Part shown: positions 33,615 through 42,109 of the stretch, piece after piece
Layout: each line of letters starts with the position of its first letter
How positions within the stretch are numbered: position 1 is the first letter of the stretch
NCBI GenBank assembly: GCA_002309305.1
Contig: DBWR01000049.1
Coordinates: 30,763 to 80,817 of the forward strand
DNA: 50,055 nt
Direction of reading: 5' to 3'
From: Treponema sp. UBA1233
Lineage (GTDB): Bacteria > Spirochaetota > Spirochaetia > Treponematales > Treponemataceae
Made by a program: the position numbers and the translations under genes
The notes under the pieces: model-generated
What the model saw: only the letters and a program-made list of their open reading frames with translations
Database searches by the model: none
Told to the model about the DNA's origin: nothing

Positions 33615-34945
33615 TATTTTATTTCCTTTAAGATTAGTTTTTTCTCCTGAATTTTTTCCGCTGAAAAGTCCACGGCATCGGCAATGGCACCCATTCCTGC
33701 ATCAAGTGATTTTTCATCCCTGGCATATACGTCCATTATTACCTCTCCCTTTTTGACAAAGTCTCCCTGCCTTTTTGCAAAGATGATTCCCGCATCAGGG
33801 TCAACCGCATCTGAAGTCTTGTTTCTTCCAACACCAAGGTGAATGCATGAGATTCCGATTTTGTATGCGTCAATCAAAAGGTATCCGTCTTTTTCCGCCT
33901 TAAACTCCGCATGATGTTTTGAACGCCTTTTTCCAATATTTGCCATGAGTGAATCTGGATCCGCACCCTGTTCCCGTACGTTTTCAAGGAACACCTCCAG
34001 GGCTTTTCCAGAACTGACTGCATTTTTGCAGAGCGAGATTCCTTCTTCAACACTGGCTGCCTTTCCGCCAAGATGAAGCATCCTTCCTCCAAGCGCATAG
34101 GTCAATTCCATAACGTCGTCAGGACCATTTCCCTGAAGGCATTCTACGGTCTCCTCGACTTCAAGATAATTTCCGGTTTTGTTTCCAAGTGGGCTTTCCA
34201 TGCAGGTAAGAAGTGCCACGGCTTTTTTCCCAAGCTCCTGAGAAGTCCTTACAAGGGACAGGGCAAGCTTTTCGGCTTCCTCCTCATTTTTCATGAACGC
34301 ACCCTTTCCATACTTGACGTCAAATACAAGTGCATCAGAACCTTCTGCAACCTTCTTGGACAAAATGGAAGCGGTTATCAGCGGAATGCTTTCTACAGTT
34401 CCCGTTACATCGCGGAGTGCATACATTTTTCTGTCGGCTGGAGCTATATGTTCTGTCTGCCCCATCATGGCATATCCGTTTTTTGAGATGTATTCTGCAA
34501 ATGTGGCCGGATCAAGATGAACGTTGTAACCTGCAAGTGATTCAAGTTTGTCCAGAGTACCGCCGGTATGTCCCAGTCCCCTTCCGCTCATCATGGGAAC
34601 CTGAAGTCCGCATGCGGCAACAATCGGTGCAAGGGGAAGGCTTATCTTGTCTCCGACCCCACCTGTGGAATGCTTGTCAACAAAGGGGCCTGCAAGTTTT
34701 TCAAGGCCAAAGGAATGCAAGTCAATTACATCCCCGGAATGGAGCATGCAGCCGGTCAGATACGAGGTTTCCTGAAAAGTCATCCCGTTGAAGTAGACTG
34801 CCATCATAAATGCAGACATCTGATAATCCGGAATGGAGCCTTCGGTATAGCCGTTGACCATAAATTCAATTTCTTCCCTGGTCAGTTCCTGCGGCAGAGT
34901 GGAAGTGCTGCCCCTCTTTTTAATGATAATGTCAGCTGCCCTCAT
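33614..34945 (-). CDS. pdp: Pyrimidine-nucleoside (thymidine) phosphorylase
   Basis: This 443-residue enzyme splits thymidine, deoxyuridine or uridine with phosphate to give base and (deoxy)ribose 1-phosphate. Visible features are the helical N-terminal domain, the phosphate-binding KHSTGGVGDKISLPLAP signature, MSGRGLGHTGGTLDKLES, and the C-terminal alpha/beta lid. The N-terminal IPDYQMSAFMMAVYFNGM is closer to Bacillus Pdp than to E. coli DeoA, though substrate range cannot be settled from sequence. The ATG at 34945 has AGGAGG 8 bases upstream, which decides it over a TTG at 34951. deoC, a later step of the same catabolic route, is also in the window but in another operon. Confidence 0.93.
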   Translation of the reverse strand: MRAADIIIKKRGSTSTLPQELTREEIEFMVNGYTEGSIPDYQMSAFMMAVYFNGMTFQETSYLTGCMLHSGDVIDLHSFGLEKLAGPFVDKHSTGGVGDKISLPLAPIVAACGLQVPMMSGRGLGHTGGTLDKLESLAGYNVHLDPATFAEYISKNGYAMMGQTEHIAPADRKMYALRDVTGTVESIPLITASILSKKVAEGSDALVFDVKYGKGAFMKNEEEAEKLALSLVRTSQELGKKAVALLTCMESPLGNKTGNYLEVEETVECLQGNGPDDVMELTYALGGRMLHLGGKAASVEEGISLCKNAVSSGKALEVFLENVREQGADPDSLMANIGKRRSKHHAEFKAEKDGYLLIDAYKIGISCIHLGVGRNKTSDAVDPDAGIIFAKRQGDFVKKGEVIMDVYARDEKSLDAGMGAIADAVDFSAEKIQEKKLILKEIK

Positions 34946-34973
34946 CTGCAATTCCTCCTAATGATTTTCATAA

Positions 34974-35002
34974 AGTATACCCCATCGTTTTTGTTAATTC
35001 AA
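34974..35002 (-). promoter_or_regulatory. Sigma70-type promoter of pdp-recJ-M23
   Basis: On the minus strand, TTGAAT (34997-35002) and TATACT (34974-34979) are 17 bp apart. Transcription would start near 34967, leaving a short leader with the AGGAGG site. This is a conventional leadered promoter, unlike that of the divergent gene. Confidence 0.65.
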
Positions 35003-35092
35003 CCATTTTTTCAAGCAGAATTCCCCTACATAATATATATGGTGTCAGCCCCACAGTTTTTTTACAATTTTTCTCAAAAAAAATATCTCAAA

Positions 35093-35109
35093 ATTATGAA
35101 TTATGAATT
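35093..35109. repeat. Short copy of the ATTATGA heptamer element
   Basis: Two ATTATGA units (35093-35106) are followed by ATT. It matches the longer element at 26157-26194 and, like it, lies in a divergent intergenic region just upstream of a promoter. Confidence 0.55.
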
Positions 35110-35121
35110 GCCTGGGGGTGG

Positions 35122-35150
35122 TTGACAAATCTTTGTAAAATCATTATAAA
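35122..35150 (+). promoter_or_regulatory. Upstream sigma70 promoter of the TPR-greA operon
   Basis: TTGACA (35122-35127, perfect consensus) and TATAAA (35145-35150) are 17 bp apart. It would give a leader of about 57 bases before the ATG at 35214. Confidence 0.65.
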
Positions 35151-35178
35151 GTATGCCCATTTTTAAAAAATTTACTCA

Positions 35179-35207
35179 TTGACTATTTTTTGCATTTTTC
35201 CTATAAT
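35179..35207 (+). promoter_or_regulatory. Downstream sigma70 promoter of the TPR-greA operon, leaderless geometry
   Basis: TTGACT (35179-35184) and TATAAT (35202-35207, perfect) are 17 bp apart. The ATG at 35214 is six bases after the -10 box, so the transcript would begin at the start codon. Confidence 0.7.
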
Positions 35208-35213
35208 AATGTC

Positions 35214-36164
35214 ATGGATTCTCAGTCAGCACAGGCGTTAAGTAAAGCCCAGGCCCTTATTGAGCAGGGGGATTGCGCACAAGCAAAGATTATTCTAGAA
35301 GACGCGCTTCCCGCTGATCTTGACAACGAGGATCTTAGTACTGCAATCGGTTTTTGTGCTTTTTGGAAAGAAAATTTAGAAAACATGGAAAACATGACTG
35401 CACTTGAGCAGGGAGAACTCCTTACAAATCAGTGGAATCGTTTCATCGAACTTGTAAAGCGGATTTGCAACCCCAACGAGCTCACCATATATGCCTTTAA
35501 AAAAGGGATCTATACGCTTGCACTGGATAAATTCATGCAGGCCGACGACGAAAATGATCCGACGATGAGGGCTGAATTGTGCCGCAAAAAGGGTCTCTGC
35601 AAAAAGCGTCTTGGTGATTACGAGGAAGCCCTTGAACTGCTGAACAAGGCGAACTCAGAATTTCCGGGGCAGGTCATGATACTTGCTGAGCGTGCCGACT
35701 GTTACGATTTGTGCGGGGAAACCAAACTGGCCAAGATTCTGTTCAGGGAGGCTTTTTTTCAGGATTCGGAAAGCATAGAGCTGGACAATCTTGACTCTCC
35801 CCTGATTCGAGGTCTCATAGAGCGGGTCCAGCAGCTGGGTTATACCGGTCATCCGCTTCATGAATGGATTGGAGCATACGGCATCCTTTTGGGTGTCTTC
35901 AACATAAAGAGGCCGCTTAGGTCGCAGGAAGTTGGAAGACTCAAACAGGACATATATGCAAAGGAAAGTGAATATAAGGATCCTTCAAACGACAGTGAAA
36001 TCATTATCCCAAGGCTTTTGAACCTTTATCTGTGGCTGTTGGATTACTATTTGCTTTCAAAAGAAAGCATGAACAAGATCAATGAGCTTCTCCTGAAAAT
36101 CAAGATTTTGGATCCGGCTATCTACAAGGAATATTTTAGCTTTAATGAGCAAAAAGCCCGCTGA
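35214..36164 (+). CDS. TPR-like helical-repeat protein of unknown function
   Basis: This 316-residue soluble protein has no signal peptide or membrane segment. Helical pairs with TPR-like spacing are visible, for example AQALIEQGDCAQAKIILEDA near the N-terminus and CKKRLGDYEEALELLNKANSE near the middle. I start at the ATG at 35214: an in-frame TTG at 35190 would put the coding start between the -35 and -10 boxes. No Shine-Dalgarno precedes the ATG. It is followed 71 bp later by the greA fusion gene, whose long N-terminal part is also helical repeat, so the two may work together. A specific function is not visible. Confidence 0.75.
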   Translation: MDSQSAQALSKAQALIEQGDCAQAKIILEDALPADLDNEDLSTAIGFCAFWKENLENMENMTALEQGELLTNQWNRFIELVKRICNPNELTIYAFKKGIYTLALDKFMQADDENDPTMRAELCRKKGLCKKRLGDYEEALELLNKANSEFPGQVMILAERADCYDLCGETKLAKILFREAFFQDSESIELDNLDSPLIRGLIERVQQLGYTGHPLHEWIGAYGILLGVFNIKRPLRSQEVGRLKQDIYAKESEYKDPSNDSEIIIPRLLNLYLWLLDYYLLSKESMNKINELLLKIKILDPAIYKEYFSFNEQKAR

Positions 36165-36235
36165 CATTTGAGGCGGATGGAAGATAAATACGGCGGAGCG
36201 TTTAGTTTCGCCCAAACTTTACAGGAGTGTTTTGT

Positions 36236-38965
36236 ATGTCTGAAGAACTTGAGAATTCAGTGAGGGAAATGCTGAAAGAAGAAACTTGGACTCGTGTTGG
36301 AATTAGCGGTTTTACCAAGAACAACCTGACGGAGTTGTCTCAGATTCTTGAGCGCACTCACAATGAAAACTGGGAGAAGCAGATCAAGGATATTTGTGAC
36401 GAACAGCTTGCCAACACAAAGAACAGCATCGTCGCCCTGTATCTTTCCGGAATGATCGCACTCAAATCAGGTTCTCTGGACAACAGTTCGCTCATTACCC
36501 TTGTTGACATTTTTGAAAAGAACCACAAGGAACAGCTTATCGAACAGCTGTGCATCTCCATACTTGACGAAGATCCGCAGAACCTGTTTGCCCTCAGGAA
36601 GCTGGCAGAATACTACAAGAACAACAATGACGACAAAGTCTGGGAACTGTACGAGAAAATCGTAAAGAATGACTTTGAGGAAGCTGACATAGCAAAGGTA
36701 CTTGCAGAACGCTACGAATCTCAGCAGAACGAAAATGCGGCTGTAAGTTTCTACAAAAAGGCCCTTCTCCGCTATATCACTGCAAAGAATTTTGCGGCAG
36801 TAAAGGAAATCTGGTCAAAGCTCATCACGCTCAACTCAGACAATCTTTCCCGTGAAAACGACTTCTTCTTCTCTACGCAGAAAAAGATTGCAAAGACAAT
36901 CAGCGAAGACAAGTCTGTAGTATTGATGCAGGAACTCTACCAGCACTACAGGAATTCAAGCGACTGGAACACTGCGATAAAAATCCTCAAGCTCATACTT
37001 GAAATCGACAGCAAGGACGCATGGGCAAGAAAGGAACTTGTTGAATGCTACCGTGAAAAATACGCAGACCGCAGCCACCTGGAGGACTACATCAAGTCAT
37101 CCAACCTGAACCAGTCTTTCCGCAACGTATTCGAAGCCATCAACGACTTTGAAAAGCACATCGCATTTGATGCAGGAAACTTCGTCTACCATAGGACCTG
37201 GGGCGTAGGTAAAATCGACAGCGTACAGGGCGACATACTCAAAATCAACTTTGGCAAAAAGACAGGCAAAAAGGACATCAGCCTCAAGATGGCTGTTACA
37301 GCACTCCAGCCGCTTCCAAAGAACCACATTTGGGTAATCAAGGCCACACATACCAAGGAAGACTTGAACCAGAGGGTAAAGGCAGACGTAACGGGAACTC
37401 TCAAGACAATCATCAAGAGTTTTGACAACGCCTGTGACGAAAAGAAAATCAAGCAGGAACTTGTACCGGCCATCCTTACTCCTGGTGAATGGACAAGCTG
37501 GCATGCCAAGGCACAGACCATCCTTGACAACGACTACACATTTGCAGTTACTCCGACAAACATAAACCAGTATATGGTCCGCGACCACGAGCTTACTCCG
37601 GAAGAAAGGCTAAGCAACGAATTCAAGGCGGAAAAACAGTTCTATCCGCGCATCGACATTCTTTTGCGCTATACCGGAAATGATGAAGTTGATTCCAACG
37701 ACGAAATCTTTGCAGAAATGTTCAACTATTTCTCAAGCTTCCTCAAGACGGTTGATCCGGATGATGACCAGGTTGTGGCTTCATACCTTGTTACACGCTA
37801 TATTTCTGAGCAGCCAAGGTTCAAGGATTATACAAGCCCGGCCAAGTTTACTTTTGCGGAATTCTACAGCGAGATTTCAAATCCACGCGAAATGTATACA
37901 AAGCTTAAGAACAAGCAGCTCAAGGAACTGTTCCTCCGCTACATAAAGGAAAATGTTTCCGACTGGCAGGATCAGTATGTACGCCTGTTCCCGACCGCAC
38001 TCAAGAGGGAGATTCTTGAGACCCTCATCAAGGACGGAAAGCAGGACATGCTTGAAAAACTCGTACAAAAGAGCTTTAACGAATACAGGAACAACCGTGA
38101 CGCCGCAATTTACTTCTTTGCAGACTTCCGCAGCGCAGATTGGTTCAAGAATGCAGACATTCCATACGAAAAGCAGCTTGTCACCCTCATCAACATCATT
38201 TCGCTCTGCTATCGTGAAGTTGAAAACCATGTCAACACTACAGACAACAAAAAGACCATAAAGCAGGCAAACACACTTCTGTTTGAGGAAAAGGTTGATA
38301 AGGGAACCAAGAACAACGTGCTCGACTACATCATCGACAAGGATGAGGAAACAATCACACGCATGTTCACTCTTGTAAACGACAACCTTGGAATCGACCA
38401 GTCACACAAAAATGACCTCAAGAGAGAAATCCACAACAAGTATCCAGACTTTAAGTTCCAGGAAGTTGAAATCAAGCAGGAAGTACAGAAAGGCCTCATG
38501 GTCACAGCCAAGATGCTTGATGCAAAGAAGGCACAGGCAGAAAAGCTGGAAAAGGAAACCCTGCCTCAGATTGCAAGGGAAGTCAGCGAAGCAAGGGAAA
38601 AGGGCGACTTGAGCGAAAACGCGGAATACGACGAAGCAAAGAAAGCACAGCGTCTTGCCAACGACGAACTCAACCGCCTGAAGAACGATCTGTCACAGGC
38701 AATTACATTCGATCCGGCAACAGTGGACACACATGCCGTTTCATTCGGAACAACAGTAACCTTAAGGGACAACATTGCAAACAAGGACGTAACATACACC
38801 ATCCTTGGACCGTGGGAATCAGATCCAAACCAGGGAATCATTTCCTACCTGTCTCCGCTTGGCGAACACCTTCTTGACGCAACTGTGGGTGAAAACCGTA
38901 CGTTCAACATCAACACAAACAGCTATAACCTTACAGTTACATCAATCGTTCCGGCAAAACTTTAA
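36236..38965 (+). CDS. greA: GreA transcript-cleavage factor with large N-terminal helical-repeat region
   Basis: This 909-residue protein is several times the usual 158 residues of GreA. The last 155 or so residues are a complete GreA: the coiled-coil N-domain with the acidic tip GDLSENAEYDEAKKAQ, which reaches the RNA polymerase active site to stimulate cleavage of backtracked RNA, then the FKBP-like C-domain (FGTTVTLRDN, YLSPLGEHLLDATVG). Residues 1 to about 740 are TPR-like alpha repeats with a basic/aromatic insertion around 315-365 (YHRTWGVGKIDSVQGD...). Spirochaetes such as Borrelia have GreA of about 900 residues, so the fusion is a lineage trait. AGGAG lies 8 bases before the ATG at 36236. 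Confidence 0.92.
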   Translation: MSEELENSVREMLKEETWTRVGISGFTKNNLTELSQILERTHNENWEKQIKDICDEQLANTKNSIVALYLSGMIALKSGSLDNSSLITLVDIFEKNHKEQLIEQLCISILDEDPQNLFALRKLAEYYKNNNDDKVWELYEKIVKNDFEEADIAKVLAERYESQQNENAAVSFYKKALLRYITAKNFAAVKEIWSKLITLNSDNLSRENDFFFSTQKKIAKTISEDKSVVLMQELYQHYRNSSDWNTAIKILKLILEIDSKDAWARKELVECYREKYADRSHLEDYIKSSNLNQSFRNVFEAINDFEKHIAFDAGNFVYHRTWGVGKIDSVQGDILKINFGKKTGKKDISLKMAVTALQPLPKNHIWVIKATHTKEDLNQRVKADVTGTLKTIIKSFDNACDEKKIKQELVPAILTPGEWTSWHAKAQTILDNDYTFAVTPTNINQYMVRDHELTPEERLSNEFKAEKQFYPRIDILLRYTGNDEVDSNDEIFAEMFNYFSSFLKTVDPDDDQVVASYLVTRYISEQPRFKDYTSPAKFTFAEFYSEISNPREMYTKLKNKQLKELFLRYIKENVSDWQDQYVRLFPTALKREILETLIKDGKQDMLEKLVQKSFNEYRNNRDAAIYFFADFRSADWFKNADIPYEKQLVTLINIISLCYREVENHVNTTDNKKTIKQANTLLFEEKVDKGTKNNVLDYIIDKDEETITRMFTLVNDNLGIDQSHKNDLKREIHNKYPDFKFQEVEIKQEVQKGLMVTAKMLDAKKAQAEKLEKETLPQIAREVSEAREKGDLSENAEYDEAKKAQRLANDELNRLKNDLSQAITFDPATVDTHAVSFGTTVTLRDNIANKDVTYTILGPWESDPNQGIISYLSPLGEHLLDATVGENRTFNINTNSYNLTVTSIVPAKL

Positions 38966-38975
38966 CAGCACACAA

Positions 38976-39000
38976 TGGGGGTAGGACAAAACTGCCTCCA
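38976..39000 (+). other. Hairpin between greA and the MBL-fold gene
   Basis: Arms TGGGGGTAG (38976-38984) and CTGCCTCCA (38992-39000) pair over 9 bp with two G-U pairs and a 7-base loop. No U-run follows, so termination would have to be weak or factor-dependent. The MBL gene's ribosome site follows 5 bases later, so the stem may affect its translation. Confidence 0.4.
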
Positions 39001-39014
39001 TACAAAAGGAAACT

Positions 39015-39968
39015 ATGAGCATAAGTCCGTCCTCCTTTATAAAACTAACAAGGCACATGGGTTATTTCCCGCACAGAACGAATGTAGGTTTGGTAGAATC
39101 TGAAGACGGCCTCTACATAATTGACACGGGTGACTGCGAGCTGGACGGAAAGGATATAATCGAATCTTGCATGGTTCTCTTCCCCGAAAAAAAAATCAAG
39201 GCAATACTCAACACACATTCACATCTTGACCACTCAGGCGGAAACTTTTACATCACGAACCATACCGATGCCCAGACTTGGACAAGTGCAAAGGAAGCGG
39301 CCATACTCTCGAATCCGGATTTTATGAGCGTCTTTTATTGGGGTGCAATTTGTTTCGGAGACTTGAGGGACCAGGGCTTTGTACCGCATAACGCAAATAC
39401 CGTGCAAAAGATTTTGGAAGAAGGAACACTTCAAATAGACAGGGACATCACGCTAAAATGCATTTCCCTTCCCGGCCATTACTTTGGACAGCTGGGCTAT
39501 CTTTTTTATGATAAAAGCGACGGCAAAAGCACATTCTTTTTGGGTGACTCCTGTTTTGGAAGCCAGATGTTAAAAAAATACTGGATTCCCTACATGCTCG
39601 ATCCTGAAAAATTCAGGGAATCGATACTTAAAATCGAAAACAATGAAGCAGACTTTTACATTCCAAGCCACGGTGAAATGTGCGACAAAAAGAGGATTCT
39701 TGCAATAACGGAATTAAACACACTGGTGACCCTTGAAACAGAAAGTCTCTTGATCAACATATTAAAGAAAGGACCAGCCACGCATGAAACAATACTAAAG
39801 GAAGCGGCGGACTTTGCGGGATTAAAACTCAAGCTGAGTCAATTTGTCCTTATTGGAACAACCCTTCGCTCATACCTTTCAAGCCTTGCAGACAGGGACA
39901 TGGTAAGCTATATCGTAGAAAACAACGAGATGAAATGGTGCCTTAAAACACCGGATTCATCCAATTGA
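39015..39968 (+). CDS. MBL-fold metallo-hydrolase
   Basis: This 317-residue cytoplasmic protein has a metallo-beta-lactamase fold. THSHLDHSGG (H68, H70, D72, H73) supplies the main metal ligands, SLPGHYFGQLGYL the third His, LGDSCFG the bridging Asp, and PSHGE the last His. After the hydrolase core a C-terminal helical region of about 90 residues resembles a winged helix, as in the LACTB2-like and related subgroups. The substrate cannot be told. AAAGGA precedes the ATG. It ends 1 bp from the convergent deoC stop, leaving no room for a terminator between them. Confidence 0.85.
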   Translation: MSISPSSFIKLTRHMGYFPHRTNVGLVESEDGLYIIDTGDCELDGKDIIESCMVLFPEKKIKAILNTHSHLDHSGGNFYITNHTDAQTWTSAKEAAILSNPDFMSVFYWGAICFGDLRDQGFVPHNANTVQKILEEGTLQIDRDITLKCISLPGHYFGQLGYLFYDKSDGKSTFFLGDSCFGSQMLKKYWIPYMLDPEKFRESILKIENNEADFYIPSHGEMCDKKRILAITELNTLVTLETESLLINILKKGPATHETILKEAADFAGLKLKLSQFVLIGTTLRSYLSSLADRDMVSYIVENNEMKWCLKTPDSSN

Positions 39969-39969
39969 A

Positions 39970-40689
39970 TTACAGTCCGTCAACAATCTGAATGCCGGCA
40001 GATGCCCCAATCCTGCTTGCTCCTGATTCCAGCAGTTCCAGAGCCTGTTTTGTAGTGTGGATTCCACCGCTTGCCTTAACACCCATGTCAGGTCCCACAG
40101 TCTGACGCATGAGTTTGACTGCATGGCTTGTAGCTCCATTTGGAAGCAGAACACCACCCTCACCCTTTACAATTGCAAATCCAGTTGAAGTCTTGACAAA
40201 ATCAAATCCGGCTTTTTTTGCACAGAGGGAAGACTGGACTATTTCATCATCATTCAACAAGCAGGTTTCCAATATTAGTTTTGTAACGATTTTTTCACCG
40301 CCAATAGAAGCTGACAGTGCATTTACAAACTGCTGGACTTCTGAAAGTTCTCTTTCAAGCTTTTCCCATTCATGAGCCTTTACCAAAGAAAGGTCTATCA
40401 CAAAATCAAGTTCACGCGCACCATCGGCTACCGTAGTTTTTGCCTGTGATTTTTTTGATTCAACACCGCCTGCACCAAGCGGAAAATCAATTACAGTGCA
40501 AACCTTTGTTTTTGTTTCCGACAGAATCGAATAAGCAGTCCGAACATGAACCGGATTCACACACACGGAAGCAAATCCGTATTGGGCTGCAGTAACGCAA
40601 AAATCCTTAATCTGTTTTTCAGTAGCAGTCTGAGACAACAGTGTCTGGTCAATCATCATTGCAAGTTCATTCTTTTTCATAACAATCAC
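39970..40689 (-). CDS. deoC: Deoxyribose-phosphate aldolase
   Basis: This 239-residue cytoplasmic class I aldolase splits 2-deoxyribose 5-phosphate into glyceraldehyde 3-phosphate and acetaldehyde. The Schiff-base lysine is K166 in FVKTSTGFA, and the second catalytic lysine is K205 in GVKASGGI. A conserved Asp lies in FVIDLSLVK. The start is taken as GTG at 40689, which forms a GTGA overlap with the aroA stop and has AAGGA 6 bases upstream. An ATG at 40680 is a less well spaced alternative. Pairing with aroA has no obvious metabolic logic. Confidence 0.94.
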   Translation of the reverse strand: MIVMKKNELAMMIDQTLLSQTATEKQIKDFCVTAAQYGFASVCVNPVHVRTAYSILSETKTKVCTVIDFPLGAGGVESKKSQAKTTVADGARELDFVIDLSLVKAHEWEKLERELSEVQQFVNALSASIGGEKIVTKLILETCLLNDDEIVQSSLCAKKAGFDFVKTSTGFAIVKGEGGVLLPNGATSHAVKLMRQTVGPDMGVKASGGIHTTKQALELLESGASRIGASAGIQIVDGL

Positions 40690-42074
40690 AAAACATCCTT
40701 ACACTTGGAAAAATCCGCACCGATTGTATTCATCACTTCAAAAAAGCGGGGAAAACTTACGGCACAACATTCAGCATTTTTAACTGTAACGGTCATTCCC
40801 TCCGGCAAGCCCAAACCAAGACAGGCAAGGCTCATTGCGACCCGATGATCATTATAACTTTCTACCTCACCACCATGCAGGGCAAAGGCAGGATTTGGCT
40901 TTCCATCAGCAAGATAAGGAGAATGACCGTGTATCACCATGAAGTCTTCCCCCTCCTCCACAACGGCACCAAGTTTTTCAAGCTCACATTTCAAAACCTT
41001 TATGCGGTCGGTTTCCTTTCTCCTGCACACTGCAATGTCTTCAATGCTTACAGTTCCCTCTGTAAAACATGCTGCAACTGCAAGCGCACATATGGCATCC
41101 GGATAACCAGAAAGATTTACATGAAGAACCCCATCTTCAAACTTTTCCGTAGTCAAACGGTTTTTACCAGTCACGGTAATCTGATTTTTTTCTTTATCCC
41201 AGTTTATGTCTGCGCCAAGAGATTTAAGAACCTCAACTATGGCATCATCCCCCTGAGTACCGCTGCCGTCGATATTCTCTATGCAGACATTGCCTCCAGA
41301 GATCAGGGCAGCCACAAGGGGAAATGCAACGGCTTCCCAGTCACTTGGAACAGTACACTCGAATGATTCGATTTTTGAAGGAGCCTGAACTTTAATGTGC
41401 TTGAAGTCAGAAGATATCTCCACTTTTGCCCCGATTTTTTCAAGCCACTTTTGGGTCATCACAAGATACGGTGTTTCCTTTGGATCGCTCAAGTTGATTT
41501 CAATGGGTTTGTCCATCCTCAAGGCCGCCATCATCAAACCGGAAATGTACTGGCTTGATGCAGTTCCGTCGGTATTTACCGTACATCCCGATTTTACAGG
41601 TCCCTGGATTATAAGCGGACAATTCTTGCTTCCAGGAATTGCGGTAAACGCATTTGCACCCATCTGGCATAAAACGTCGGCAACATGAGCTACAGGCCTT
41701 TTTCTAATGCTTTCGTCTCCTGTAAAAACCGAGCAGCCTTTAAAAGTTGATGCTATGGGTGATAAAAAATACAGGAGGGAACCTGAGTTTCCTACATTCA
41801 CCACATCATCCGGCAAATGAATGTTTTTACCTGCACCTTTGACCAACCAGTCACTTCCCGGCTCGCCTTCGGTAGTAAGGTTTAATTCCACCTCTGCGCC
41901 TATGAGGGACATTGCACTTGCCGTACTAAGACAGTCTGCACTTGGAAGCGGATTGTGAATTTTAGACACTCCTTCTGCAAGAGAAGCAAGAATAAGCGCA
42001 CGTATGGTATGAGACTTGGACCCCGGCACAGTAATTGAACCGGAAAGTCTTTGTTTGCTAGAACAGATATTCAT
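40686..42074 (-). CDS. aroA: 3-phosphoshikimate 1-carboxyvinyltransferase (EPSP synthase)
   Basis: This 462-residue enzyme joins shikimate 3-phosphate and PEP in aromatic amino-acid biosynthesis. PGSKSHTIRALIL (17-29) has the S3P/PEP-binding Lys, Ser and Arg. VGNSGSLLYFL corresponds to the usual GNAGT(T/A)MR loop but lacks its arginine. VCRRKETDRIKVLK is the family's second signature. It is slightly longer than the typical 430 residues. The ATG lacks a Shine-Dalgarno, and a promoter-like -10 box ends six bases before it. It starts 29 bp after the transglutaminase-like gene. Confidence 0.92.
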   Translation of the reverse strand: MNICSSKQRLSGSITVPGSKSHTIRALILASLAEGVSKIHNPLPSADCLSTASAMSLIGAEVELNLTTEGEPGSDWLVKGAGKNIHLPDDVVNVGNSGSLLYFLSPIASTFKGCSVFTGDESIRKRPVAHVADVLCQMGANAFTAIPGSKNCPLIIQGPVKSGCTVNTDGTASSQYISGLMMAALRMDKPIEINLSDPKETPYLVMTQKWLEKIGAKVEISSDFKHIKVQAPSKIESFECTVPSDWEAVAFPLVAALISGGNVCIENIDGSGTQGDDAIVEVLKSLGADINWDKEKNQITVTGKNRLTTEKFEDGVLHVNLSGYPDAICALAVAACFTEGTVSIEDIAVCRRKETDRIKVLKCELEKLGAVVEEGEDFMVIHGHSPYLADGKPNPAFALHGGEVESYNDHRVAMSLACLGLGLPEGMTVTVKNAECCAVSFPRFFEVMNTIGADFSKCKDVL

Positions 42075-42080
42075 GCTGGC

Positions 42081-42109
42081 ATTTTAGCACAAACTAGGGA
42101 ACATTACAA
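42081..42109 (-). promoter_or_regulatory. Candidate promoter of aroA-deoC with leaderless geometry
   Basis: On the minus strand, TTGTAA (42104-42109) and TAAAAT (42081-42086) are 17 bp apart. The -35 box overlaps the stop codon of the upstream gene. Six bases separate the -10 box from the aroA ATG. Confidence 0.5.

Noticed and set aside
34949..34951. TTG start for the nucleoside phosphorylase
   Set aside because: It leaves only 2 bases between AGGAGG and the start; the ATG at 34943-34945 is properly spaced.
35041..35065. Terminator-like stretch (short stem then T-run) in the pdp/TPR intergenic region
   Set aside because: The stem is only about 3 bp and no gene on the plus strand precedes it.
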